Below are positions 18,151-26,231 of a stretch of DNA of 48,852 nt, one piece after another (position 1 is the first letter of the stretch; the number at the start of each line of letters is the position of its first letter). This stretch comes from an uncultured Lactobacillus sp. GTDB taxonomy: Bacteria > Bacillota > Bacilli > Lactobacillales > Lactobacillaceae. Under the pieces are notes generated by a model that was not told the DNA's origin, did no database searches, and saw only the letters and a list, made by a program, of their open reading frames with translations. Location of the stretch: the NCBI GenBank assembly GCA_910587695.1, contig CAJUNC010000004.1, positions 87,075 through 135,926 on the forward strand. The letters are read 5' to 3'. A program made the position numbers and the translations under genes.

Positions 18151-18545
18151 TATTTTCCCTCCGCTTCAACTGTTTTGATGCACCAAGCTGCTAGTTCATC
18201 TAGACGCTTCGTCTGTCCACTTAGATAAAGATAACCAAACAAAGCTTCAAAACCAGTCGAGATCCGATAAGTCACAACTGAAGTGTTCTTAGCCGAAGTA
18301 TAACTCTTTGCATTTCTACCGCGTCGAAAATACTCTTGTTCTTCTTGTGTTAACAGTTCTTGTTCTTCCATTTTTTTGATGAGCATCGCTTGTGCTTTAG
18401 CCGATACATAGTGCGTCGCGCGATGATGCAAACGTGTTGGTTTAGTCATCCCTTCATCTAATAAATGCTTTCTGATATAGACTTCATAGATCGCATCCCC
18501 CATATAAGCAAGTGCGATCCCATTTACCTGTTTGTAATCTGCCAT
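18150..18545 (-). CDS. mrnC: Mini-ribonuclease III (23S rRNA maturation)
   Basis: A 131-residue RNase III-like catalytic domain without a double-stranded RNA binding domain, the defining trait of Mini-III. Visible motifs are ALAYMGDAIYEVYIR near the N-terminus, with the conserved GD acidic pair, and FEALFGYLYL near the C-terminus. It trims 23S rRNA precursor ends in Bacillus. It begins one base after the cysS stop behind AGAGGGTAAA and overlaps rlmB, so the four genes form one transcript. Confidence 0.93.
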   Translation of the reverse strand: MADYKQVNGIALAYMGDAIYEVYIRKHLLDEGMTKPTRLHHRATHYVSAKAQAMLIKKMEEQELLTQEEQEYFRRGRNAKSYTSAKNTSVVTYRISTGFEALFGYLYLSGQTKRLDELAAWCIKTVEAEGK

Positions 18546-18546
18546 T

Positions 18547-19956
18547 TTACCCTCTCTTCCATCGTGTACCTTGTGGGGTATCTTCTAAAATGATACCTTG
18601 ATCTTTCAAAATATCTCTGATCTCATCACTTGTGGCAAAATCACGGTTTGCTCGCGCTTCATCACGTTTTTTGATCAACGCTTCGATTTTTTCATCACCG
18701 AGCTCTTCATTTTCAAATTCGATCCCAAAAATTTCGACTAAAGTTGCAAAATTTTGCAAAAGATATTCTAAAGTTTCGCGATCGACCTCTTCTCTAGCTG
18801 CATAAACATTTAATTCACGCGCTAATTCATAGACCACTGTGATCCCATTTTGCGTATTAAAGTCATCATCCATCGCTACTTTGAATTTCGCTACTAATTC
18901 TTCAACTTTGGCTTGGACCTCAGCATCAAGTGCACCATCACCAGCATCTTCCAAGCGATAGCGCACATTTTGCGCAGCTGTCTTTAATTTGTTCAAGTTA
19001 GTCTTAGCATCATCTAAATTGGCTTGACTATAGCGGATCGGATGACGATATTGTGTCGTTGCCATCAAGAAGCGGATGATCTGCGGATCGATCTTTTTGA
19101 CTAATTCATGGACCGTCACGAAGTTTCCCAGTGACTTACTCATCTTTTCATCGTCTTGACCGATCGTTACAAAACCATTGTGCATCCAATAGTTGGCAAA
19201 CTTTTGATCATTTTTAGCCTCACTTTGAGCGATCTCATTTTCATGGTGTGGAAATTCCAGATCTTGACCACCAGCGTGAATGTCGATCGTCTTACCAAGA
19301 TATTTACCAGCCATCACAGAACATTCGATATGCCATCCTGGACGTCCTTTACCCCAAGGAGAATCCCAAGCGATCTCTCCAAGTTTAGCACTTTTCCAAA
19401 GTGCAAAATCTAATGGATCTTCTTTTTTGCCTTGATCACTTGCTTGGACACGTTCACTGGCTCCTTGTTCTAAAGCATCGATCGATTGTCCCGAAAGTTT
19501 CCCGTAGTCTTTAAATTTACGGGCACGATAATACACGTCTCCTTGCGCCTCATAAGCATAGCCTTTATCCACTAAAGTAGCGATAAAATCAATTATCTCT
19601 GGCATATTTTCCATGACTCGCGGATTTTTGCTTGCCTTTTTGATGTTCAAAGCAGCGATATCTTCATAAAAGGCTGCAATAAATTTAGTTGTCACTTCTT
19701 GAACAGATAGACCCGTTTCTTGACTAGCTTTGATGATCTTATCATCAACATCGGTAAAGTTAGAAACATAATTTACTTCATAGCCACGATATTCAAGGTA
19801 GCGTCGAACAGTATCAAAAGCGATCGCTGAGCGAGCATTACCGATGTGGATATAATTATAAACAGTGGGCCCGCAGACATACATGCTGACCTTACCAGCA
19901 ACAAGCGGTTTAAACGCTTCTTTTTCTTTTGTTAAAGTATTATAGATCTGGATCAT
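18547..19956 (-). CDS. cysS: Cysteinyl-tRNA synthetase
   Basis: A class I synthetase of 469 residues. Signatures are MYVCGPTVYNYIHIGNARS (HIGH motif, with a zinc-ligand Cys), the zinc-site region GWHIECSVMAGKYLG, HHENEIAQSE, and DEKMSKSLGNF (KMSKS). It charges tRNA-Cys in the cytoplasm. AAAGGGGG precedes the ATG. It is the first gene after a 264-bp hairpin-rich spacer and leads the mrnC-rlmB-yacP run. No T-box leader is visible upstream, although such leaders are common for this gene in Firmicutes. Confidence 0.97.
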   Translation of the reverse strand: MIQIYNTLTKEKEAFKPLVAGKVSMYVCGPTVYNYIHIGNARSAIAFDTVRRYLEYRGYEVNYVSNFTDVDDKIIKASQETGLSVQEVTTKFIAAFYEDIAALNIKKASKNPRVMENMPEIIDFIATLVDKGYAYEAQGDVYYRARKFKDYGKLSGQSIDALEQGASERVQASDQGKKEDPLDFALWKSAKLGEIAWDSPWGKGRPGWHIECSVMAGKYLGKTIDIHAGGQDLEFPHHENEIAQSEAKNDQKFANYWMHNGFVTIGQDDEKMSKSLGNFVTVHELVKKIDPQIIRFLMATTQYRHPIRYSQANLDDAKTNLNKLKTAAQNVRYRLEDAGDGALDAEVQAKVEELVAKFKVAMDDDFNTQNGITVVYELARELNVYAAREEVDRETLEYLLQNFATLVEIFGIEFENEELGDEKIEALIKKRDEARANRDFATSDEIRDILKDQGIILEDTPQGTRWKRG

Positions 19957-19971
19957 ATTGTAAACCCCCTT

Positions 19972-20101
19972 TTATTTGAGTGTAACAACTTGGGTTAAGG
20001 CGTATGAATAACTGGGCTATAAGACTGATGCGCTTTTTGCATCTGGCTTAGAGCCTTGTTATTCACTAGCCTTAAACTTGTGCAACACGTTATTTGAGTG
20101 T
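19972..20101. repeat. MITE-like imperfect palindrome flanked by a 12-bp direct repeat
   Basis: TTATTTGAGTGT occurs at 19972-19983 and again at 20090-20101. Between the copies lies an imperfect palindrome with arms of about 50 bases (shared blocks TTAAGGC, TGAATAAC, GGCT, TAAG, GATGC) around a central TTTTT. The structure fits a small non-autonomous mobile element with a target duplication, or a decayed REP-like hairpin. It encodes no protein. Confidence 0.55.
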
Positions 20102-20102
20102 G

Positions 20103-20120
20103 GAGCAAAGCGACTTGCTT
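20103..20120. other. Small hairpin in the gltX-cysS spacer
   Basis: GAGCAAAG pairs imperfectly with CTTGCTTC around a short loop. It lies between the gltX terminator and the palindromic element. No function can be assigned. Confidence 0.4.
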
Positions 20121-20131
20121 CGTACAGATAA

Positions 20132-20163
20132 AATAAAAGGGCTGCAACTTTTGTCACAGCCCT
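20132..20163 (-). terminator. Terminator of gltX
   Basis: On the minus strand GGGCTGTGAC, an AAAA loop and GTTGCAGCCC form a stem with 8 of 10 pairs, followed by TTTTATTTTAT. It lies about 60 bp after the gltX stop. Confidence 0.85.
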
Positions 20164-20167
20164 GATT

Positions 20168-20209
20168 AAGCTGCCCTTGCGCAGACTAATGTCTTTTTTA
20201 TCGCAGCTT
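20168..20209 (-). other. Second structured hairpin directly after gltX
   Basis: AAGCTGC (minus strand, from 20209) pairs with GCAGCTT (ending at 20168) and encloses an inner GAC/GTC stem. It precedes the terminator. It may stabilise the gltX mRNA 3' end; I find no known RNA family match by eye. Confidence 0.4.
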
Positions 20210-20220
20210 GTTATTATATT

Positions 20221-21711
20221 CTAAGCTTTCATTTCAGCTAAAGTCTTATCCAAATGTTCCAAAACTTTTTGGCGACCTAAAAGCTCGATCGAAGGAGCTA
20301 ATTCCGGTCCATGCATTTCACGCGTCGTTGCGATCCGGATAGGCATGTAAAGCTTGCGCCCACGCACACCAGTATCTTTTTGGATCTGACGGATCATATT
20401 TTGGATAGATACAGCATCAAAAATCGGTAATTGTTTTGCTTGCTTAGCAAATTCTTCTAACACGATCGTTGCTGACTCATCTGCTAATTCAGCTTTAGCT
20501 TCTTCATCTAGCATTGGTGGTTCAGTGAAGAAGATCTCAGCCATTTCAGCTAATTGACCCGTATAAGACATTTGACGCTTATACAAGTTAACTAATTGAC
20601 GGACCCATTGGATCTCCATCGTATCTGGATCTGCTTGGATCTTGCCCGCTTTGATCAATTGCTTCAAAGATGAATCTGTGATCTCATCACTATCAGCCGA
20701 TTTGACATATTGGTTGTTGATCCATTCAAGTTTCTTACCATCAAAGGCTGCTGGTGATTTACTTAAACGTTTTGGATCAAACATCTTGACAAAATCTTTT
20801 TGTGAAAAGATCTCAGATTCACCCACTGGCGACCAACCAAGCAAGGTGATGAAGTTAAACATTGCTTCTGGCAAGTAACCTAGTGAACGATATTGTTCGA
20901 TAAATTGCAAGACAGATTCATCACGCTTGGAAAGCTTCTTACCTGTTTCGGAGTTGATGATAAGTGACATATGCCCAAAGACTGGAGCTTCCCAGCCAAA
21001 AGCATCATAAACAGCCAATTGTTTTGGTGTGTTAGCCACATGATCATCACCACGTAAAACGTGCGTGATATTCATCAAGTGATCATCTACAACTACCGCA
21101 AAGTTGTAAGTTGGCATCCCATCGCGTTTTTGGATCACAAAGTCGCCTCCGATAGTATCGGAATTAAAGCTAACTTTACCTTTAACGATATCATCCCATT
21201 CGTAGACCTTATCATGTGGTAAACGGATCCGGATAACTGGTTTTAAGCCTTTTGCTTTAGCTTCTTCTTGTGAAGCTTTGATCTGATCAGCTGTCATACC
21301 TTCGTATTCGTAGATATAACGTGGTGCTTCACCATTAGCTTTTTGTTCTTCACGTTGCGCTTGTAATTCTTCTTCTGTCATATAAGATTCATACGCTAGA
21401 CCCTTGTCCAATAATTCTTGGATCAATGGTTGGTAGATATCTTTACGTTCGGACTGACGGTAAGGCCCATATTTACCTGGTTTATCTGGACCTTCATCCC
21501 AGTCGATCCCTAACCATTTAAGGTTATCGAGCTGGCTTTTTTCGCCGTCTGCAATATTACGTTTAGTATCCGTATCTTCAATTCGTAAAACGAATGTCCC
21601 TTTATTGTGACGTGCAAATAAATAGTTAAATAACGCGGTTCGTGCATTACCGATATGCAAATGCCCCGTTGGACTTGGTGCATAACGAACGCGAATCTTA
21701 TCTTTTGCCAA
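20221..21711 (-). CDS. gltX: Glutamyl-tRNA synthetase
   Basis: A 496-residue class I synthetase. Motifs are RYAPSPTGHLHIGNART (HIGH variant HIGN), EDTD, and KKLSKRDESV (KMSKS variant), followed by an all-helical anticodon-binding C-terminal domain. The start is TTG, with GAGGCG upstream. In lactobacilli and bacilli this enzyme commonly also charges tRNA-Gln, which the amidotransferase GatCAB then corrects; those genes are not in this window. It lies downstream of the PIN/TRAM gene (88 bp) and upstream of its own terminator. Confidence 0.96.
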   Translation of the reverse strand: MAKDKIRVRYAPSPTGHLHIGNARTALFNYLFARHNKGTFVLRIEDTDTKRNIADGEKSQLDNLKWLGIDWDEGPDKPGKYGPYRQSERKDIYQPLIQELLDKGLAYESYMTEEELQAQREEQKANGEAPRYIYEYEGMTADQIKASQEEAKAKGLKPVIRIRLPHDKVYEWDDIVKGKVSFNSDTIGGDFVIQKRDGMPTYNFAVVVDDHLMNITHVLRGDDHVANTPKQLAVYDAFGWEAPVFGHMSLIINSETGKKLSKRDESVLQFIEQYRSLGYLPEAMFNFITLLGWSPVGESEIFSQKDFVKMFDPKRLSKSPAAFDGKKLEWINNQYVKSADSDEITDSSLKQLIKAGKIQADPDTMEIQWVRQLVNLYKRQMSYTGQLAEMAEIFFTEPPMLDEEAKAELADESATIVLEEFAKQAKQLPIFDAVSIQNMIRQIQKDTGVRGRKLYMPIRIATTREMHGPELAPSIELLGRQKVLEHLDKTLAEMKA

Positions 21712-21799
21712 TTTAAGCGCCTCTTTCTTGTTATTACTTTACATACCCTACAATTTTACAATGAATAAGGCAAAAAATAAACTACTCTAGGCTAATTCC

Positions 21800-22909
21800 T
21801 TAGTTTTTTTCACGTAACTTCTTCTTAGAATGATAAGGTTTTGCAAAGATCATCCGCCCAGCATCGGTCTGGATCGCTGAAGTAACTTCAACTTCGATCG
21901 TCTTGTTCATATAATAACGCCCATCTTCAACCACGATCATCGTACCATCATCGAGATAAGCGACTCCTTGTTGACGCTCAGTCCCGTTCTTGATCACCAT
22001 GACGTTCAACCGTTCACCTGGGATCACTCGAGGCTTGAGTGACTTAGCCAACGCATTGACGTTTAAAACCTTCACATTTTGAAATTCGCTGACTTTATTC
22101 AAATTGTAGTCATTAGTTACGATCACCGCATCTAACATTTTGGCAAGCTTGATCAATTTGGAATCAACTTCTTGGATATCATCAAAATCGCCTTCATACA
22201 TCTCAACTGGCACGATCTTTTCATTTTGCAACTTATTCAAAATATCTAGTCCACGTCGCCCACGAACACGTTTGATACTATCACCTGAATCAGCGATATA
22301 TTGCAATTCATACAAGACAAAGTTAGGTACGACTAAGGTCCCTTCTAAAAAGCCAGTCTTGGCGAGATCATAGATCCGACCATCGATCAAAATGTTAGTA
22401 TCTAACAATTTGTATTTATAAAAGTTGTCGCCTACTTTACGTTCTAAAACGTTATTTTCTTCGGCTTCTTTTTTCTTAGCCCGCGTCGAGAACAACTTAG
22501 GCAGATCACCTAAGCGCGTGCGTCCTACGAACCAGCCGAGATAGGCAAATAAGATCATCACGATCACTGGCAAGATCGTATTGATAAAGAACAGTGGTGA
22601 TTGCCAAAAAAGCGTTGAGATCAAGACCGCGATCACAAGTGACACAATAATTGCAATACTCTCAGAAATGATCGCCTCGGTCTTTTGTTTAGCAAGTGTC
22701 TCTTCGACTTTTTTTAGTACACCTTCAAGTGGTTCAGCTAAGATAAATGAGCATAGCATCATTAAAACTAACCCGATAAACATATTTACGATCGGATTAT
22801 ATAAAACTTGTATCTGAATGTTTAATAGGTCCCACAGACCGGGCAAAAAGGAATACCCCGCCCCGATACCGAGGAACGCAAAGATCAATTGGATTATTCG
22901 TTTGCGCAT
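21800..22909 (-). CDS. yacL: Membrane protein with PIN and TRAM domains (YacL family)
   Basis: A 369-residue protein. The N-terminal 115 residues hold about four hydrophobic segments. A PIN nuclease-like domain follows (LLDTNILIDGRIYDLAKTGF with the first acidic residues, ELQYIADSGD, and VIVTNDYNLNKVSEFQ), then a TRAM RNA-binding domain (about 285-345, with GERLNVMVIKNG). The layout matches YacL, found between radA and gltX throughout Firmicutes. Its exact substrate is unknown; a membrane-linked RNA role is inferred from the domains. AAAGGGG lies upstream of the ATG. Confidence 0.9.
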   Translation of the reverse strand: MRKRIIQLIFAFLGIGAGYSFLPGLWDLLNIQIQVLYNPIVNMFIGLVLMMLCSFILAEPLEGVLKKVEETLAKQKTEAIISESIAIIVSLVIAVLISTLFWQSPLFFINTILPVIVMILFAYLGWFVGRTRLGDLPKLFSTRAKKKEAEENNVLERKVGDNFYKYKLLDTNILIDGRIYDLAKTGFLEGTLVVPNFVLYELQYIADSGDSIKRVRGRRGLDILNKLQNEKIVPVEMYEGDFDDIQEVDSKLIKLAKMLDAVIVTNDYNLNKVSEFQNVKVLNVNALAKSLKPRVIPGERLNVMVIKNGTERQQGVAYLDDGTMIVVEDGRYYMNKTIEVEVTSAIQTDAGRMIFAKPYHSKKKLREKN

Positions 22910-22927
22910 GTATTAATGACCCCTTTC

Positions 22928-24298
22928 TTAAAAAACATGCCTTAAAGCTTCACTGATCGTCTTAACGCCGACCACATCGATATTAGTTGGCAATTCCAGA
23001 CCATTTAAATTATTTTGGGGAATAAAGACCCGTTTAAAGCCTAATTTAGCTGCTTCAGATATTCTTTGGTCGATCCGGGTCACACGTCTGATCTCACCGG
23101 TCAAACCTAATTCACCGATAAAGCAGTCGTCTGGCGCAGTCTGTTGGTCACGATAACTCGACACCAAACTCATCGCAATAGCTAGATCGATCGCAGGTTC
23201 GTCTAATTTAACGCCCCCAGCTGCTTTCAAGTAAGCATCTTGATTTTGCAAAAGTAGCCCAGCACGCTTTTCGAGCACTGCCATGATCAACGAGACCCGA
23301 TTGTGATCTAATCCCGTCGTTGTTCGCTTAGCATTGCCAAATGCAGTTGGGGTGACTAACGCTTGGATCTCTGCTAAGATCGGGCGTGTCCCTTCCATTG
23401 AGACCACGACAGCCGAACCGGTCGCGCCACTTAAACGCTCTTCTAAAAAGATCTCAGATGGATTAGGTACTTCAACTAGACCGCCATCGCGCATCTCAAA
23501 CACGCCGATCTCATTAGTCGAACCAAAACGATTTTTAACTGCACGTAAGATCCGGTAGGTGCGATGCATATCACCTTCAAAGTACAACACCGTATCGACC
23601 ATATGCTCTAAGATCTTCGGCCCGGCGATCGCGCCACCCTTAGTCACATGACCAACGATAAAGATCGTGATCCCATTTGTCTTAGCAACTTGCATCAAAG
23701 CAGCAGTCACTTCGCGGATCTGCGCCACACTCCCGACTGCCGAAGTAACTTCTGGCATCTGCATCGTTTGAACTGAGTCAATGATGACATAGTCTGGTTT
23801 TAAGTCTTCGATATTTTGTAAAATACTTCCCATATCAGTCTCAGGGTAAAGGTAAAATTCACTACCTGAGACCCCCAAGCGTTGAGCACGCATCTTGATC
23901 TGGTTAGCACTTTCTTCACCTGAAACGTAGAGCAACTTTCCCCCTTGATCTGATAAACTTCCCGAAACTTGTAAAAGCAACGTTGATTTACCGATCCCAG
24001 GATCGCCCCCGATCAAGACCATTGATCCTGGAACCACACCACCACCTAAGACACGATTCAATTCACCATTTTTCGTATCAACTCTAGGTGTCTGTGAGAT
24101 CTCGATCGTATCGATCTTTTGTGGGGTATTCGTTGTTCCTGTCAAAGTAACTCGTGGGGCAGCTTTAACGGCCACACTTTTTTGTTCAACTTCTTCAACT
24201 AAAGTGTTCCATTCACTACAGTTAGGACACCGCCCCAAATAGCGCGGTGATACATAGCCACAGTTTTGACATACATATCTAGTTTTGACTTTTGCCAT
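22928..24298 (-). CDS. radA: DNA repair protein RadA (Sms)
   Basis: A 456-residue protein with all RadA signatures: the N-terminal zinc finger CQNCGY...GRCPNCSEW, Walker A GGDPGIGKSTLL, Walker B YVIIDSVQTMQ, the RadA-specific KNRFGST motif, and a C-terminal Lon-protease-like domain without the catalytic Ser. It is a hexameric helicase-like motor that extends D-loops during recombination and natural transformation. A strong GAGGGGGG precedes the ATG. The next gene, yacL, starts 18 bp downstream. Confidence 0.97.
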   Translation of the reverse strand: MAKVKTRYVCQNCGYVSPRYLGRCPNCSEWNTLVEEVEQKSVAVKAAPRVTLTGTTNTPQKIDTIEISQTPRVDTKNGELNRVLGGGVVPGSMVLIGGDPGIGKSTLLLQVSGSLSDQGGKLLYVSGEESANQIKMRAQRLGVSGSEFYLYPETDMGSILQNIEDLKPDYVIIDSVQTMQMPEVTSAVGSVAQIREVTAALMQVAKTNGITIFIVGHVTKGGAIAGPKILEHMVDTVLYFEGDMHRTYRILRAVKNRFGSTNEIGVFEMRDGGLVEVPNPSEIFLEERLSGATGSAVVVSMEGTRPILAEIQALVTPTAFGNAKRTTTGLDHNRVSLIMAVLEKRAGLLLQNQDAYLKAAGGVKLDEPAIDLAIAMSLVSSYRDQQTAPDDCFIGELGLTGEIRRVTRIDQRISEAAKLGFKRVFIPQNNLNGLELPTNIDVVGVKTISEALRHVF

Positions 24299-24374
24299 AA
24301 TTGCCCCCCTCTACTTATAAAATATTAGTATACCCGAAAATCATTAAAAAAAATCATAAGATATCTTTAAATTC

Positions 24375-24911
24375 CTAACGTCCTGATGAACCAAAACCAC
24401 CAGTTCTCTTAGCTAAAGGCGCTGCTTCATCATCAGCCAAAAGATACGGCAAAAAGATGCCTTGGCCTAATCTTTCACCCTTTTTGATCACTTTGTCCGT
24501 TAACCCAAAATTGACCAATTGGAAAAAGATCTCGCCTTCATTGTTATCATTTCCATAATAATCAGCATCAACGATCCCGACCCCATTTGGTAAGATCAAA
24601 CCGTGTTTTAACGGATTGCTGGAGCGGTTAGCCAACATCAAGAACTCATCAGGCTGCATATAAGCCTTGATCCCAGTTGGCACAAGGTATGGCTTTAAGA
24701 CCTTATTAGCAGCCACCATATCTTCTACCGTATACTCTTTTTGTTTACGTAACGCATGTAAGACCTTCAAAAAGTTACGCTTCCAAATACTTGGCAAGAC
24801 AAAATCTTTAGCTGCACAAAAATCATAGCCCGCTGCATTTTGTGTTGCTCTAACTGGCAACGTCAAGTCCTCACCTTGATATTTTGAAACGATCTCAAAT
24901 CCTCTTTTCAT
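24375..24911 (-). CDS. dut: dUTP diphosphatase (trimeric dUTPase)
   Basis: A 178-residue protein carrying the five trimeric dUTPase motifs in order: AAGYDF, NRSSNPLKHGL, NGVGIVDADYYGN, KKGERLGQGIF and KRTGGFGSSGR. It hydrolyses dUTP to dUMP, keeping uracil out of DNA and supplying thymidylate synthesis. It is about 30 residues longer than the minimal enzyme because of an insertion between motifs I and II (about residues 37-75, helical and Lys-rich). A possible promoter reads TTCAAA, 17 bp, TATAGT on the minus strand at about 24948-24976. dUTPases are common in phages, but no phage genes flank this one and radA follows directly. Confidence 0.93.
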   Translation of the reverse strand: MKRGFEIVSKYQGEDLTLPVRATQNAAGYDFCAAKDFVLPSIWKRNFLKVLHALRKQKEYTVEDMVAANKVLKPYLVPTGIKAYMQPDEFLMLANRSSNPLKHGLILPNGVGIVDADYYGNDNNEGEIFFQLVNFGLTDKVIKKGERLGQGIFLPYLLADDEAAPLAKRTGGFGSSGR

Positions 24912-25047
24912 TTCTCAAACCCCATTCATTTTAGTAGTTGTCAGTACTATATTTATGATACCATTAATTTTGAAGGCAAACAGCATTTCACATTATTTAA
25001 TGTTATGTTTTTTACCGCTGATAATTATTTAATTTGGGGTGATAGAT

Positions 25048-25335
25048 ATGGATTTCATCTGGCAAGACGACCAACTAATTTGTCAAAACGAGCAGCAAGA
25101 AATGCTCGGTAATATTGGCTTTAAAATGATCAACAATGACCAAACTTATGTTATCGAACGTACATTTGTCGCTGAACAAGCACGTGGCCAAGGACTTGCA
25201 AAAAAGATGACCGTCTTCTTTTTAGAGCACGCAAAGGCGCAAAATAAGACGATCCTGCCTTTGTGCTCTTACACGCAAAAATATTTTGCAGCTAATCCTG
25301 AACTTGAACACTTATTATTCAAGCAAAATAAATAA
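25048..25335 (+). CDS. Small GNAT-family acetyltransferase (YjdJ/Gtn10-like)
   Basis: A 95-residue single-domain protein. ERTFVAEQARGQGLAKKM is the acetyl-CoA pyrophosphate loop (R/Q-x-x-G-x-G/A) and LCSYTQKYFAANP is the typical C-terminal end of the small one-domain N-acetyltransferases. I chose the ATG at 25048 because GGGGTGAT lies just before it; a GTG at 25039 would add three residues but lacks a site. The acceptor is unknown. It probably shares a transcript with rpiA, 24 bp downstream. Confidence 0.8.
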   Translation: MDFIWQDDQLICQNEQQEMLGNIGFKMINNDQTYVIERTFVAEQARGQGLAKKMTVFFLEHAKAQNKTILPLCSYTQKYFAANPELEHLLFKQNK

Positions 25336-25359
25336 GTTAAATCTGAAAGGATCTTTTAC

Positions 25360-26046
25360 ATGAATCAAAATGAACTAAAACGTCTGGTAGGCGAAAAATC
25401 AGTTGAATGGGTCAAAAATGGCATGATCGTCGGCTTAGGTACCGGCTCGACCGTCCGCTATATGGTCGATGCTTTGGGACGTAGGATCGCTGAAGAAGAT
25501 CTCCAAATAACTGGCGTGACTACCTCAAGTGTTACAGCTAAACAAGCTGAAGCCTTAGGCATTCCTTTGATCTCAGTCGATGAAGCTGACCATATCGATA
25601 TCGTGATCGATGGTGCCGATGAGATCTCAAGCGATTTTCAAGGTATCAAGGGTGGGGGCGCTGCTCTTTTATTTGAAAAGATCGTTGCAGTCAACTCCAC
25701 TAAAGTCCTCTGGATCGTGGATGAAAGCAAGATGGTCGATAAATTAGGCGCTTTTCCATTACCAGTTGAGGTCATCCCATATGGTAGCCAAAAATTATTT
25801 GACCGTTTTGTGGCTAAGGGCTTGAATCCAACTTTTCGCAAACAAGAAAATGGTAGTCTCTTATTGACCGATTCAGATAATTACATCATCGACCTACACC
25901 TAAAACAGATCGATGATCCACACGCTTTAGCCGAATATCTCATCCACCAGGTCGGCGTCGTTGAACACGGTCTTTTCTTAGATATGGTAAACGATGTGAT
26001 CGTTGGCAAACAAGTCGGGCCTGTAGTCTTACATGCCCGTGACTAG
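25360..26046 (+). CDS. rpiA: Ribose-5-phosphate isomerase A
   Basis: 228 residues, the normal RpiA length. Conserved motifs: VGLGTGSTV (phosphate loop), IDGADEI with the catalytic-site Asp residues, KGGGAALLFEKI with the active-site Lys/Glu region, and LHLKQIDDP. It interconverts ribulose-5-phosphate and ribose-5-phosphate in the pentose phosphate pathway. It is preceded by GAAAGGAT and followed by a very strong terminator. Confidence 0.97.
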   Translation: MNQNELKRLVGEKSVEWVKNGMIVGLGTGSTVRYMVDALGRRIAEEDLQITGVTTSSVTAKQAEALGIPLISVDEADHIDIVIDGADEISSDFQGIKGGGAALLFEKIVAVNSTKVLWIVDESKMVDKLGAFPLPVEVIPYGSQKLFDRFVAKGLNPTFRKQENGSLLLTDSDNYIIDLHLKQIDDPHALAEYLIHQVGVVEHGLFLDMVNDVIVGKQVGPVVLHARD

Positions 26047-26052
26047 TACATT

Positions 26053-26090
26053 TTACAAAAAGAAGCACCAAAATGTGCTTCTTTTTGTAA
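26053..26090 (+). terminator. Terminator of rpiA
   Basis: Perfect 16-bp arms, TTACAAAAAGAAGCAC and its complement, around a 6-base loop, ending in CTTTTTG. Confidence 0.9.
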
Positions 26091-26191
26091 TTCAGTCAAA
26101 ACTTGTAGCTTTTATCACCATAGACTAATATTAAAAAAATTAGATTTAATAATTTAAAGCTAATTCATTGTTTACTTATAGCTAAAAGAGG

Positions 26192-26208
26192 ACTACACTA
26201 TTAGTAGT
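26192..26208. other. Short inverted repeat in the pepC leader
   Basis: ACTAC and GTAGT flank seven bases, 24 bp upstream of the pepC start. It could be an operator or a small RNA hairpin; no known site is recognised. Confidence 0.3.
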
Positions 26209-26231
26209 TCATTAAAGGGGGATGATTTCCA

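Noticed and set aside
19957..20220. A T-box leader upstream of cysS
   Set aside because: The spacer has several hairpins, but the T-box antiterminator sequence (GGTGGTACCGCG type) is absent and the terminator-like stem belongs to gltX.
24375..24911. dUTPase as a prophage remnant
   Set aside because: No phage structural, integrase or lysis genes are nearby; it is followed by the housekeeping radA-yacL-gltX run.
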